Source: Commensalibacter intestini A911 (GTDB lineage: Bacteria > Pseudomonadota > Alphaproteobacteria > Acetobacterales > Acetobacteraceae). From it: a stretch of 64,000 bases of DNA. A program made the position numbers and the translations under genes. The stretch is from positions 248,001 to 312,000 of the forward strand of contig NZ_AGFR01000009.1 in assembly GCF_000231445.1 (NCBI RefSeq), read 5' to 3'. Positions 27,285 through 36,299 of this stretch are shown here, piece by piece (the stretch's first letter is position 1; each line of letters starts with the position of its first letter). The notes under the pieces were generated by a model, which did not search any database, was not told the DNA's origin, and worked only from the letters and a program-made list of their open reading frames with translations.

Positions 27285-28031
27285 ATGGATGATTCTCAGT
27301 TAATACGATATAGTCGACATATATTGCTGCCTCAGATTGATTTGCTGGGGCAAGAGAAAATTTTGAAGAGTAAAATGCTCATTATTGGTTGTGGAGGGCT
27401 AGGGTGTGCAGTCGCGCCTTTATTAGCTGCCGCTGGTGTTGGACAGTTGACTTGCGTTGATGATGATAAGGTTGATTTATCTAATCTACAAAGGCAAACA
27501 CATTATGTGCATAGTGATATTGGCTTATTTAAAGCTCAAGCAATGCAAGATTTTATACACAAACAAAATCCAGAAGTGCAAGTTCGTGCGATTACAGAGC
27601 GTTTAGGATTGCAAGCACTGATTTTATTATGCAAAGAGCATGATGTGGTGATAGATTGCAGTGATAATTTATTGACTCGACAACAAGTTAATCAGGCGGC
27701 TTTTATAAGTAAAACACCATTGGTTTTTGGTTCTGCACTTCGTTTTGAAGGGCAGCTAAGTGTTTTTGACGCACGAGATCCTATTGCACCATGCTATGCT
27801 TGTTTGTTTGATGGCGATGATAATGGGCAGGATAGTTGTTCTTTTTTAGGTGTCTTTGCACCTTTAGTTAGTATTATTGGCTCCATGCAGGCAGCAGAGG
27901 CACTAAAAATCATTTTGAATATTGGGGCTTTACTCAAAGGAAAATTATTACATTATAATGCCTTGAATACACAGTTTTACACTGTTGAATTCGACCGTAA
28001 CCCTCATTGTAAGATATGTGGACAGCATTAG
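27285..28031 (+). CDS. moeB: Molybdopterin-synthase adenylyltransferase MoeB (HesA/MoeB/ThiF family)
   Basis: A 248-residue E1-like enzyme with the ATP-binding GCGGLGC (about residues 35-41), the DDDKVDLSNLQRQ motif, and the two zinc-binding cysteine pairs CYAC and CKIC near residues 170 and 240. MoeB adenylates the C-terminal glycine of MoaD so that it can be thiocarboxylated for molybdopterin synthase. ThiF (thiamine) is the main alternative; the surrounding nitrate reductase and Moco genes favour MoeB. It may well serve both. The gene ends flush against the narL gene, which reads the opposite way. Confidence 0.82.
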   Translation: MDDSQLIRYSRHILLPQIDLLGQEKILKSKMLIIGCGGLGCAVAPLLAAAGVGQLTCVDDDKVDLSNLQRQTHYVHSDIGLFKAQAMQDFIHKQNPEVQVRAITERLGLQALILLCKEHDVVIDCSDNLLTRQQVNQAAFISKTPLVFGSALRFEGQLSVFDARDPIAPCYACLFDGDDNGQDSCSFLGVFAPLVSIIGSMQAAEALKIILNIGALLKGKLLHYNALNTQFYTVEFDRNPHCKICGQH

Positions 28032-28694
28032 TTATATTTTATTAAATCCATGCTCAAGAGCAAAAACAGCAGCTTGGACACGGCTATGAATATTTAATTT
28101 TCTTAAAATATTTTGTACATGTAATTTAATAGTGCTTTCGGATAAATTAAAGAAACGTGCGATTTCCTTATTACTTACCCCTTTAGTCAACCATGCTAGA
28201 ATTTCTTTTTCTCTAGGCGTCAGTGTTTCATAAAGTTTATAAGGTTCATCATCCTGATGCTTCGCGGATTTAAACTGACCAATGAGCTTTGTTGTCATTT
28301 CTGGTGATAAAACATTATCTCCCTCGAGGGTTTTGCGAATACTATTAAGCAGAAAGTCTGTATCAATATTTTTTAATAGATACCCTTTTGCTCCAATTTT
28401 CATACACTCTAATAAATCATCGTCATCTTCGGAAACGGTTAAGATCAGAACATTTAATTTAGGGTCAGCATTAAGTAGTTGCTGTAATGTTTCTTTGCCT
28501 GCCATTACAGGCATGTCTAAATCTAACAAAATAACATCTGGATGTAATGCATTCGCTAGCTTTACCCCTTGCAAACCGTCTTGTGCTTCCCCAATGATTT
28601 CAAAATCCTTTTCAGTTTCTAATAAAAATTTGAGTCCAGAACGAAATAAGGCATGATCATCAATTAATAAAATCTTAATAGTAGAATTTGTCAT
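28032..28694 (-). CDS. narL: Nitrate/nitrite response regulator NarL (LuxR/FixJ family)
   Basis: A 220-residue two-component response regulator. The receiver domain has the acidic pair in LLIDDHALFRSG, the phospho-acceptor aspartate in DVILLDLDMP (about residue 58) and the lysine in GYLLKN. The C-terminal LuxR-type helix-turn-helix is LTPREKEILAWLTKGVSNKEIA, then ESTIKLHVQNILRKL. The overall length and sequence resemble NarL/NarP. Phosphorylated by the NarX-like kinase encoded just upstream (11-base gap), it would control the nar genes. The start codon is chosen by domain beginning; no obvious ribosome site is seen. It converges with moeB with no gap between the stop codons. Confidence 0.85.
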   Translation of the reverse strand: MTNSTIKILLIDDHALFRSGLKFLLETEKDFEIIGEAQDGLQGVKLANALHPDVILLDLDMPVMAGKETLQQLLNADPKLNVLILTVSEDDDDLLECMKIGAKGYLLKNIDTDFLLNSIRKTLEGDNVLSPEMTTKLIGQFKSAKHQDDEPYKLYETLTPREKEILAWLTKGVSNKEIARFFNLSESTIKLHVQNILRKLNIHSRVQAAVFALEHGFNKI

Positions 28695-28705
28695 AAATAA
28701 TCCAG

Positions 28706-30622
28706 TTATGATTGAGGAATAATTAACTCAATAGTGGTGCCATGTTGTAAAACAGATTGAATATTAATGATTCCAGAAATTTTGTCAGTTCTTTCTTTCA
28801 TAATAGACAAACCAACATGGCTTAATTTTTTTTCTTTAATAATGTTAATATCGAAACCTACACCATTATCTTCAATACGCATCGTAAAGTTTTTATCACT
28901 TGTAAAGGTGACTTTGGCATGGGTGCATAATGAGTGTTTACGAATATTGGATAAGGTTTCTTGTAAAATAAAGACAACTTGTAATTGTTGCTGTTGAGTT
29001 AAGAAAAATTGTTGATTGAAATTTTCTGCTTCAATAGCAATTTTTGTTTGCGATTTGAAGCGCTTTAAGACTTTTTGGATAACCTCTTCAAAATTTTCTG
29101 TATGATTAATTTTAGTTCTAAAGTTTAAAAGAAGTTCTCGAACATCTTCATAGGATTCTTGAATACCTTTTTGGATGAAACTGAGATTTTGTTTAATGCG
29201 ATTATAATCTTTATGATCGATTGCTTTTTCTAGCATCTGAGCTTGCAGATTTAAGAAAGAAAGGGATTGAGCAATACTGTCATGTAATCCTTGTGCGATC
29301 ATATTCCTTTCTTCAAGGATAGCAAGCTGTTTTTCTTTTAAGGTTAGATGTTGGTTTTCGACAGAAATAGCCAGTTGTTGAACTAATGTTTTGATTAAAT
29401 AATGGGTTTGCTTTTCGTGCTCTGAAGAGGTTCTTGGGTTAGTAAAATATAAAACAACCATCCCGATTTCATTATTATTATGCCAAATAGGAAAAATAAC
29501 AAAATGGTCGTAAGCAACTTTAATACAGTTCGGAATAGAAAGCTGTAAGTTGTTATTTTGTTTTGTTTGAATATAAATAGGGTTTGGATTTTTTGGTAAA
29601 ACAGAAACGTCAAAGAAACAATGTGCAGAGAAATAGCATTTTTTTACGATTTCTGATTGTTTTGGTAAGCCTTGACTATATAAAAAATCTAAAGCTGTTT
29701 TCTCTTTATTTAATAGCCCGATAAAGCCACCATCTGCGTCTCCTAGCTTAATAACTTTATCTAAGAAGCTTTCTAACACCGTATCTTGCATATGACACTC
29801 ATGTAAAAATGTCGTCATATCATAGAGGATGGCAAGTTCATGATTTTTTTCTTCAAGTGCAATGGTTTTTAAAGAAACTTTTTGTTCAAGATTGTTATAT
29901 AGGTCTTGTAAATTGTCGGCCATTTTATTAAAGCCTTCTGATACAACGCTAAATTCATCTTTGTTGATAATGGTAATACGTTCGGATAAATTTCCTAAGC
30001 TTAATTGTTGAATCGCGGCTTGTAAGCGAGTTAATGGGCTAATGATAAAACGATATAAAAGATAAATTGCGGAAAAGGCTGTAAATATAACCATAATAAT
30101 CAGAATGGTTTGTATAAATCGAAGCCAAACGATGTTTTGTGTATTTTGGTTTTCTATTAATTTAACCAGACAATTAATATTTTCCACAAATTCATCGATT
30201 GTATTTAGTTGTGTTTGGGTCAGAATCCGGCTGGATGGGTTGGATGGGTTGGATGGGCTGATAATGGGGATGAGTTTATGTTGATAATATTGTTTAATAA
30301 TCTGTATTTGATCATCAATTTTAACGTTATTAGGAAAAATAAAATTATTTCTATCTGATTTTAATAGATTGTTTAGTGTTAAAACAAATTTATCTTGTTG
30401 TTCTTGTAATGGCTTTTGATGATTAGGTTGCGTAGTTAAGGTAACCATATGATAAATGGTCATACGTAAGCTACCTGCATAATTGATATCTTTTCCAGCG
30501 TTCTCTAGCTGCCAGAGCAATGCAAGTGCATATCCTGTAAAGACAATTGCACCTGTAACCCATACAATAACTGAAATGAGTAGTTTAAGGGAAAGACTAT
30601 GTCGGCGTGATATTTTTTTCAT
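28706..30622 (-). CDS. narX: Nitrate/nitrite sensor histidine kinase (NarX-like)
   Basis: A 638-residue membrane kinase: an N-terminal membrane helix (residues 12-34), a periplasmic sensor with the P-box-like INYAGSLRMTIYHMV (nitrate-binding in NarX/NarQ), a second helix (about 165-190), a HAMP linker, a GAF-like central part, the HisKA_3 helix with NMIAQGLHDSIAQSL carrying the phospho-histidine, and an ATPase domain with EDNGVGFD. The periplasmic part contains a short Asn-Pro-Ser repeat encoded by three 9-base tandem repeats. With NarL it forms the usual NarX-NarL pair. It reads away from the narKGHJI operon; about 550 bases lie between. Confidence 0.87.
   Translation of the reverse strand: MKKISRRHSLSLKLLISVIVWVTGAIVFTGYALALLWQLENAGKDINYAGSLRMTIYHMVTLTTQPNHQKPLQEQQDKFVLTLNNLLKSDRNNFIFPNNVKIDDQIQIIKQYYQHKLIPIISPSNPSNPSSRILTQTQLNTIDEFVENINCLVKLIENQNTQNIVWLRFIQTILIIMVIFTAFSAIYLLYRFIISPLTRLQAAIQQLSLGNLSERITIINKDEFSVVSEGFNKMADNLQDLYNNLEQKVSLKTIALEEKNHELAILYDMTTFLHECHMQDTVLESFLDKVIKLGDADGGFIGLLNKEKTALDFLYSQGLPKQSEIVKKCYFSAHCFFDVSVLPKNPNPIYIQTKQNNNLQLSIPNCIKVAYDHFVIFPIWHNNNEIGMVVLYFTNPRTSSEHEKQTHYLIKTLVQQLAISVENQHLTLKEKQLAILEERNMIAQGLHDSIAQSLSFLNLQAQMLEKAIDHKDYNRIKQNLSFIQKGIQESYEDVRELLLNFRTKINHTENFEEVIQKVLKRFKSQTKIAIEAENFNQQFFLTQQQQLQVVFILQETLSNIRKHSLCTHAKVTFTSDKNFTMRIEDNGVGFDINIIKEKKLSHVGLSIMKERTDKISGIINIQSVLQHGTTIELIIPQS
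30232..30258. repeat. Three 9-base tandem repeats inside narX
   Basis: TGGATGGGT, TGGATGGGT and TGGATGGGC follow one another directly. On the coding (minus) strand they encode SNPSNPS-type residues in the periplasmic sensor region. In-frame gain or loss of units would keep the gene intact. Confidence 0.85.
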
Positions 30623-31172
30623 TTCGTTATTTAAAATATTTGATTAGACGGTTAACATTCGTGATTAGAGATCATCATATTTAGTTTGATGGAAGAGATA
30701 GTCAACATATTTTAATGTTGTTACGAGATCAATAAAGATGGTAGCTGACCCGTTTACACGGTATTCCCTAGTTACAGATAATATTTATTTAGTTTTAAGT
30801 TCTGTTGGATTATATTTATTATTTGTCAAATAAAACATATAAAATAGATCAGCCCTTCAGATCTATGGTAATTAAGGGTAAAGAAAAAAAGAGATTATAG
30901 GTAAAAAAGCAATATCGATTAATCACTTGAAATATATATAGATATTGTATTTGTATCATAAAACGTAACAAAGAAAACTAATCCAAAAGTATTATATAAT
31001 ACCTAGTCGAGTATATAGTGCTTGTTGCTCCTTAAGAGGAATAGGTTAACTTATTTAAATGCATTAGAGTGATATACAATTTTAGAGGCAAAATACGTCG
31101 TTTACTGAAGAGTCATTTGATCTTTTGCCTAGTAAATTACAGAAGTAATTATCTTGTAATAGGAACCTATGC
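30623..31172. promoter_or_regulatory. Divergent regulatory region between narX and narK
   Basis: This 550-base gap must carry the narXL promoter and the narKGHJI promoter. A small hairpin, ATAGATC/GATCTAT (30844-30850 and 30860-30866), has a loop CCCTT (30853-30857) that can pair with AAGGG at 30874-30878, which gives a pseudoknot-like element. I could not find a convincing FNR box (TTGAT-N4-ATCAA) or a clear pair of NarL heptamers; degenerate half sites such as TTTGATC near 31119 exist. Confidence 0.45.
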
Positions 31173-32552
31173 ATGTCCAATTTATTAACAAACTGGGAGC
31201 CAGAAAATAAAGAGTTTTGGCAAAAGGAAGGAAAAAGAGTAGCAACACGGAATCTATGGATTTCTGTTCCAGCTCTTTTACTGGCTTTTGTTGTTTGGTC
31301 TTTATGGAGCGTGGTGGTTATTTATTTACCTAAATTAGGTTTTAATTATACCCCTAACCAATTAATGCTATTGACTGCTTTACCAGCATTATCAGGTGCT
31401 ACGTTACGTATATTTTATGCTTTCATGGTACCAATTTTTGGTGGCCGTAAATGGACGTTTGTTTCAACAGCTGCTTTATTAATTCCTTTGGTATGGTTTG
31501 GAATAAGTGTTCAAAACCCAGAAACCAGTTTTACAACAATGGCAATTATTGCTTTATTATGTGGTTTTGGTGGTGGTAACTTTAGTTCTTCTATGGCGAA
31601 TATTGGTTACTTTTTTCCTAAATCTGAAAAAGGATATGCAACTGGCGTGAATGCTGGTTTAGGTAATATCGGCGTTTCAGTTCTTCAATTTGCCGCTCCT
31701 TTAGTCATTGGTATGGGTATTTTTGGTGCTTTTGGTGGTGATGCTAAAACCGTTGTGCAAAATGGTCATGATGTTTCTGTTTGGATTCAAAATGTGGGTT
31801 TTGTGTGGGTTCCCTTGATTGTGATTGTTTTATTTTTCATTTTCTTTGGAATGAATGATATTGCTTCTGCAAAGGCATCTTTTTCGGATCAATCTGTAAT
31901 TTTTGGACGTAAAGATAACTGGATTTTATGTTGGTTATATTTAGGGATGTTTGGGTCTTTTATTGGTTACTCAGCTGTATTTCCTATGCTTGTGAAACAT
32001 GAATTCGCAGATATTGATCCATTAAAATTTGCATTTTTAGGCCCATTATTAGGCTCTATTTTCCGAGTGGTTGGCGGAATGATTTCTGATAAAATCCGTC
32101 CTACAATTGTTACTCAAATTGCTTTTATTGGCGTTGTTATTTTTACACTAGCGGTATTATACTTCTTACCTGAAGCAGGACATGCTGGAAACTTTATGGG
32201 TTTCTTTATTAGCTTTATGCTTGTTTTCGTTTTCGTGGGATTAGGAAATGGATCCGTTTTTGCACAAACCCCTGTTGTGTTTGGTATCTTCCATCGCAGA
32301 CTTGCTGCATTAACAAATATCAAACCTGAAGATTCTGCAAAGAATTCTATTAAAGAAACAGGTGCTGTTCTTGGGTTTATGGGTGCGATTGGTGCTTATG
32401 GTGGATTTATTATTCCAAAACTTTGCGGAACAGCAGTGGCCTATACAGGATCATTCTATTTAGCGTTCTGTTGTTTTGTTGCTTATTACTGTTCTTGCTT
32501 GTTGGTGAACTGGTGGTTCTATCTTCGTAAAAGCGCAAAAAGTGCATGTTAA
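31173..32552 (+). CDS. narK: Nitrate/nitrite transporter NarK (MFS)
   Basis: A 459-residue MFS protein with about twelve membrane helices and the two nitrate signature motifs of the nitrate-nitrite porter family: GGGNFSSSMANIGYFFP near residue 130 and VGLGNGSVFAQTPVVF near residue 356. These glycine-rich motifs line the anion path. It probably brings nitrate in and lets nitrite out. An AGGA site precedes the ATG; the gene leads the narGHJI operon with a 33-base gap. It is the single-domain, NarK1/NarK2-type length and not a fused NarK1-NarK2. Confidence 0.92.
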   Translation: MSNLLTNWEPENKEFWQKEGKRVATRNLWISVPALLLAFVVWSLWSVVVIYLPKLGFNYTPNQLMLLTALPALSGATLRIFYAFMVPIFGGRKWTFVSTAALLIPLVWFGISVQNPETSFTTMAIIALLCGFGGGNFSSSMANIGYFFPKSEKGYATGVNAGLGNIGVSVLQFAAPLVIGMGIFGAFGGDAKTVVQNGHDVSVWIQNVGFVWVPLIVIVLFFIFFGMNDIASAKASFSDQSVIFGRKDNWILCWLYLGMFGSFIGYSAVFPMLVKHEFADIDPLKFAFLGPLLGSIFRVVGGMISDKIRPTIVTQIAFIGVVIFTLAVLYFLPEAGHAGNFMGFFISFMLVFVFVGLGNGSVFAQTPVVFGIFHRRLAALTNIKPEDSAKNSIKETGAVLGFMGAIGAYGGFIIPKLCGTAVAYTGSFYLAFCCFVAYYCSCLLVNWWFYLRKSAKSAC

Positions 32553-32585
32553 ATTCGTATTATATCTTAAGAGTTGGTGGAAATT

Positions 32586-35500
32586 ATGAGTCACTTATTA
32601 GATCGTTTATCATTCTTTAAAAGAACTAAAAGCACTTTTGCAAATGGCCATGGCGCTGTTGTTCAAGAAGATAGAAAGTGGGAAAACGCTTATCGTCAAC
32701 GTTGGCAGCATGATAAAATTGTACGTTCTACTCATGGGGTGAACTGTACTGGGTCTTGTAGTTGGCAGATTTATGTCAAAAGTGGGTTGATTACGTGGGA
32801 AACACAACAGGTTAACTATCCTCGTACACGTCCAGATTTGCCTAATCATGAACCAAGAGGCTGTCCTCGTGGAGCTTCTTATAGTTGGTATGTTTATTCT
32901 GCTCAACGGGTGAAATATCCAATGTTGAGAGGAAAGCTCGCGCAATTATGGCGTGAAGCGCGTAAGAGTAAAGATCCTATTTCTGCTTGGGAATATATTA
33001 GCCAAACTCCAGAAATAGCTAAATCTTATAAATCTCGTCGTGGGTTGGGTGGATTTGTTCGCTCTACTTGGGATGAAGTGAATGAGGTTATTGCTGCAGC
33101 AAATAACTATACGGTTAAGAATTTTGGCCCAGACCGTGTGATTGGCTTCTCTCCAATTCCTGCGATGTCTATGGTTAGTTATGCTTCTGGTTCAAGATAT
33201 TTATCTTTGATCGGTGGGGTGCCTTTATCTTTCTATGATTGGTATTGCGATTTACCTCCTGCCAGCCCTCAAGTATGGGGTGAGCAAACAGACGTTCCAG
33301 AATCTGCAGATTGGTATAATTCGACTTACTTAATGGTTTGGGGCTCAAACGTTCCGATGACCAGAACGCCAGATGCTCATTTCTATACAGAAGTAAGATA
33401 TAAAGGAACCAAAACGGTTGCTGTTTCATCTGATTATGGTGAAATGGTTAAATTTGGTGATATTTGGCTTGCTCCTAAACAAGGAACAGATGCTGCGCTT
33501 GCGATGGCAATGGGGCATGTAATTTTTAAAGAGTTCCATTTAGATAATCCTTCTGATTATTTTACCAGTTACTGCCGTCAATATACAGATATGCCAATGT
33601 TGGTTATGCTTGAACCACAAGGCGATCATTATTTACCAAATTATTTCCTAAGAGCTAGTCATTTAGCTGATAATCTTAATGAAGAAACCAATCCAGAGTG
33701 GAAAACATTAGTTCTTGATGAAACCACAGGAAAAATTGTTACACCTAAAGGTTCTATCGGGTTTAGATGGGGCGATAATGGGCGTTGGAATCTTCAAGAG
33801 CAAGATAGCCAAGGGCAAGCGATTAAAGCTCAGTTATCTATCTTAGATTCTCATGACCAAGTGCTAGATGTTGGATTTGATTATTTTGCAGGTGAAGGGG
33901 AGAATGAACAATTTACCCGTAAAGTGCCTGTGAAGAAAATTACACTTGCTGATGGATCAGAAAAATATGTAACGACAGTCTTTGATTTAATGGCTGCGAA
34001 TTACAGTATTGATCGCGGATTAGGGGATGGAGCAAAAGATTATTTTGATGACGTTCCTTATACTCCAGGCTGGCAGCAAGCTCATACAGGTGTAAAACCT
34101 GAATTAGTGATACAAGTTGCGCGTGAATTTGCTCAAAATGCTGACAAAACCAATGGTAAGAGTATGGTTATTGTCGGTGCTGCATTGAATCATTGGTATC
34201 ATATGGATATGACCTATCGTGGGATTATCAATATGCTGATGATGTGTGGGTGTATTGGGCAAAGTGGTGGCGGTTGGTGCCATTATGTTGGACAAGAAAA
34301 ATTAAGACCTCAGACTGGTTGGGCACCGCTTGCTTTTGGATTGGATTGGTATCGCCCAGTACGTCAAATGAATGGAACGTCATTCTTCTATAATCACACT
34401 AGTCAGTGGCGTCACGAAAAATTAGGTCTTAATGAAATTACATCATCTACGGCGCTAAACCAGTTTGCAGATATGTCGTTAATTGATTGTAATGCTAAAG
34501 CTGAACGTCTAGGATGGTTACCTTCCGCCCCACAATTAACAACCAACCCATTGGATATCACAAAACAAGCTGCTGCAGCGTCTAAAGATCCTGTTGCTTT
34601 TGCTGTTGAAGGCTTAAAAGATGGGTCTTTGGATATGTCTTGTAATGATCCTGACAATCCAAAGAATTTCCCAAGAAATATGTTTGTCTGGCGTTCTAAT
34701 ATTTTAGGATCTTCCGGTAAAGGGCATGAATATTTCCTTAAATATTTATTGGGAACTCAAAATGCACTGTTAAGTGAGGAAGAAGATTGTATTAAACCAC
34801 AAGAAATTACGGTAAGACCTGCTGCAGAAGGCAAGTTAGATTTGATGGTGGTACTTGATTTCCGTATGTCTACAACTTGTTTATATGCAGATGTTATTCT
34901 ACCAACGGCAACATGGTATGAAAAAGACGATCTGAATACTTCAGATATGCATCCTTTCATTCATCCTTTAAGTGAAGCGATTCAGCCTCTATGGCAAAGT
35001 AAGAGTGATTGGGAAATCTTTAAAGGGATTGCACATAAATTTAGTGATCTTGCTGGGGATTATTTGGGTGTTCAAAAAGATTTAGTCTTAACGCCATTAA
35101 TGCATGATACGCCACAAGAGCTTGGTCAACCTTTCGATGTGAAAGATTGGAAAAAAGGCGAATGTGATCCTATTCCTGGTAAAACAATGCCTGCAATGAC
35201 TGTGGTTGAAAGAAACTACGGTGAAACCTATCAGAAATATACTTCTGTAGGCCCATTACTTGAAAAAGTAGGGAATGGCGGTAAAGGGATCAGCTGGGAT
35301 ACTAAACATGAAGTTGATGTCCTTCGTGGTTTGAACAAAGTGGTTCAAGATGGTGTCGCAAAAGGTCAACCTAAACTGGATACTGCGGTTGATGCTGCTG
35401 AAATGATTTTGACATTAGCACCAGAAACCAATGGTCATATTGCGGTTAAAGCTTGGGGCGCATTATCTAAAATAACAGGGTTAGATCACACACCTTTGGC

Positions 35501-36284
35501 ATTGCCTCGTGAACATGACACTATTCGTTTTAGAGACGTTCAAGCACAACCTCGTAAGATTATTTCTTCACCAACTTGGTCTGGTTTGGAAAGTGAAACT
35601 GTTAGTTATAACGCAGGTTATACCAACGTTCATGAGTTAATTCCTTGGAGAACAATCACAGGAAGACAACAATTCTATCAAGATCATCAATGGATGCGTG
35701 CATTTGGTGAAAGTCTGTGTGTTTACAAACCTTTTGTTGATTTAAAAACAACGAAAAAGGTTTTGGGGCAGCATGGTAATGGAAATCCAGAAATAGTTCT
35801 GAATTTCTTAACACCTCACCAAAAATGGGGAATTCATAGTACGTATTCCGATAACCTTAGAATGTTAACGCTTTCTCGTGGTGGTCCACATGTTTGGGTT
35901 TCTGAGATTGATGCGCAGAAAGCTGGCATTGTTGATAATGATTGGATCGAAGTCTTTAACTTAAATGGTACGTTAACCGCAAGAGCAGTGGTCAGTCAGC
36001 GTATTCCAGAAGGAATGACTTTGATGTATCACGCTCAAGAAAAAATTATCAATGTACCGGGTGCCGAAGTTTCTAAAAAACGCGGTGGTATTCATAACTC
36101 TGTGACGCGTGCTGTTTTAAAACCAACGCATATGATTGGTGGCTATGCTCAACTTTCTTATGGGTTTAACTACTATGGAACAGTGGGCTCTAATCGTGAT
36201 GAGTTTGTTGTGGTTCGTAAAATGAAAAAAGTTGATTGGTTACAAGAAACCGACAATTTAGCTCAATCAAATGTGAAAGCATAG
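32586..36284 (+). CDS. narG: Respiratory nitrate reductase alpha subunit NarG
   Basis: A 1232-residue molybdoenzyme, the expected length for NarG. It carries the N-terminal FS0 4Fe-4S ligands, with histidine in STHGVNCTGSC followed by RGCPRGASYSW, and the bis-molybdopterin domain, including the WGSNVPMTRTPDAHF segment. It reduces nitrate to nitrite in the cytoplasm using electrons from NarH. No Tat signal with two arginines in the bacterial pattern is obvious; like E. coli NarG, it would face the cytoplasm. The ATG at 32586 is preferred over the GTG four codons upstream, as GGTGG stands before it. It belongs to the narKGHJI operon. Confidence 0.95.
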   Translation: MSHLLDRLSFFKRTKSTFANGHGAVVQEDRKWENAYRQRWQHDKIVRSTHGVNCTGSCSWQIYVKSGLITWETQQVNYPRTRPDLPNHEPRGCPRGASYSWYVYSAQRVKYPMLRGKLAQLWREARKSKDPISAWEYISQTPEIAKSYKSRRGLGGFVRSTWDEVNEVIAAANNYTVKNFGPDRVIGFSPIPAMSMVSYASGSRYLSLIGGVPLSFYDWYCDLPPASPQVWGEQTDVPESADWYNSTYLMVWGSNVPMTRTPDAHFYTEVRYKGTKTVAVSSDYGEMVKFGDIWLAPKQGTDAALAMAMGHVIFKEFHLDNPSDYFTSYCRQYTDMPMLVMLEPQGDHYLPNYFLRASHLADNLNEETNPEWKTLVLDETTGKIVTPKGSIGFRWGDNGRWNLQEQDSQGQAIKAQLSILDSHDQVLDVGFDYFAGEGENEQFTRKVPVKKITLADGSEKYVTTVFDLMAANYSIDRGLGDGAKDYFDDVPYTPGWQQAHTGVKPELVIQVAREFAQNADKTNGKSMVIVGAALNHWYHMDMTYRGIINMLMMCGCIGQSGGGWCHYVGQEKLRPQTGWAPLAFGLDWYRPVRQMNGTSFFYNHTSQWRHEKLGLNEITSSTALNQFADMSLIDCNAKAERLGWLPSAPQLTTNPLDITKQAAAASKDPVAFAVEGLKDGSLDMSCNDPDNPKNFPRNMFVWRSNILGSSGKGHEYFLKYLLGTQNALLSEEEDCIKPQEITVRPAAEGKLDLMVVLDFRMSTTCLYADVILPTATWYEKDDLNTSDMHPFIHPLSEAIQPLWQSKSDWEIFKGIAHKFSDLAGDYLGVQKDLVLTPLMHDTPQELGQPFDVKDWKKGECDPIPGKTMPAMTVVERNYGETYQKYTSVGPLLEKVGNGGKGISWDTKHEVDVLRGLNKVVQDGVAKGQPKLDTAVDAAEMILTLAPETNGHIAVKAWGALSKITGLDHTPLALPREHDTIRFRDVQAQPRKIISSPTWSGLESETVSYNAGYTNVHELIPWRTITGRQQFYQDHQWMRAFGESLCVYKPFVDLKTTKKVLGQHGNGNPEIVLNFLTPHQKWGIHSTYSDNLRMLTLSRGGPHVWVSEIDAQKAGIVDNDWIEVFNLNGTLTARAVVSQRIPEGMTLMYHAQEKIINVPGAEVSKKRGGIHNSVTRAVLKPTHMIGGYAQLSYGFNYYGTVGSNRDEFVVVRKMKKVDWLQETDNLAQSNVKA

Positions 36285-36299
36285 GCGAGGGTTAGAAGA

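Noticed and set aside
31117-31132. A TTGATC stretch upstream of narK as an FNR box.
   Set aside because: The second half (ATCAA at the right spacing) is missing.
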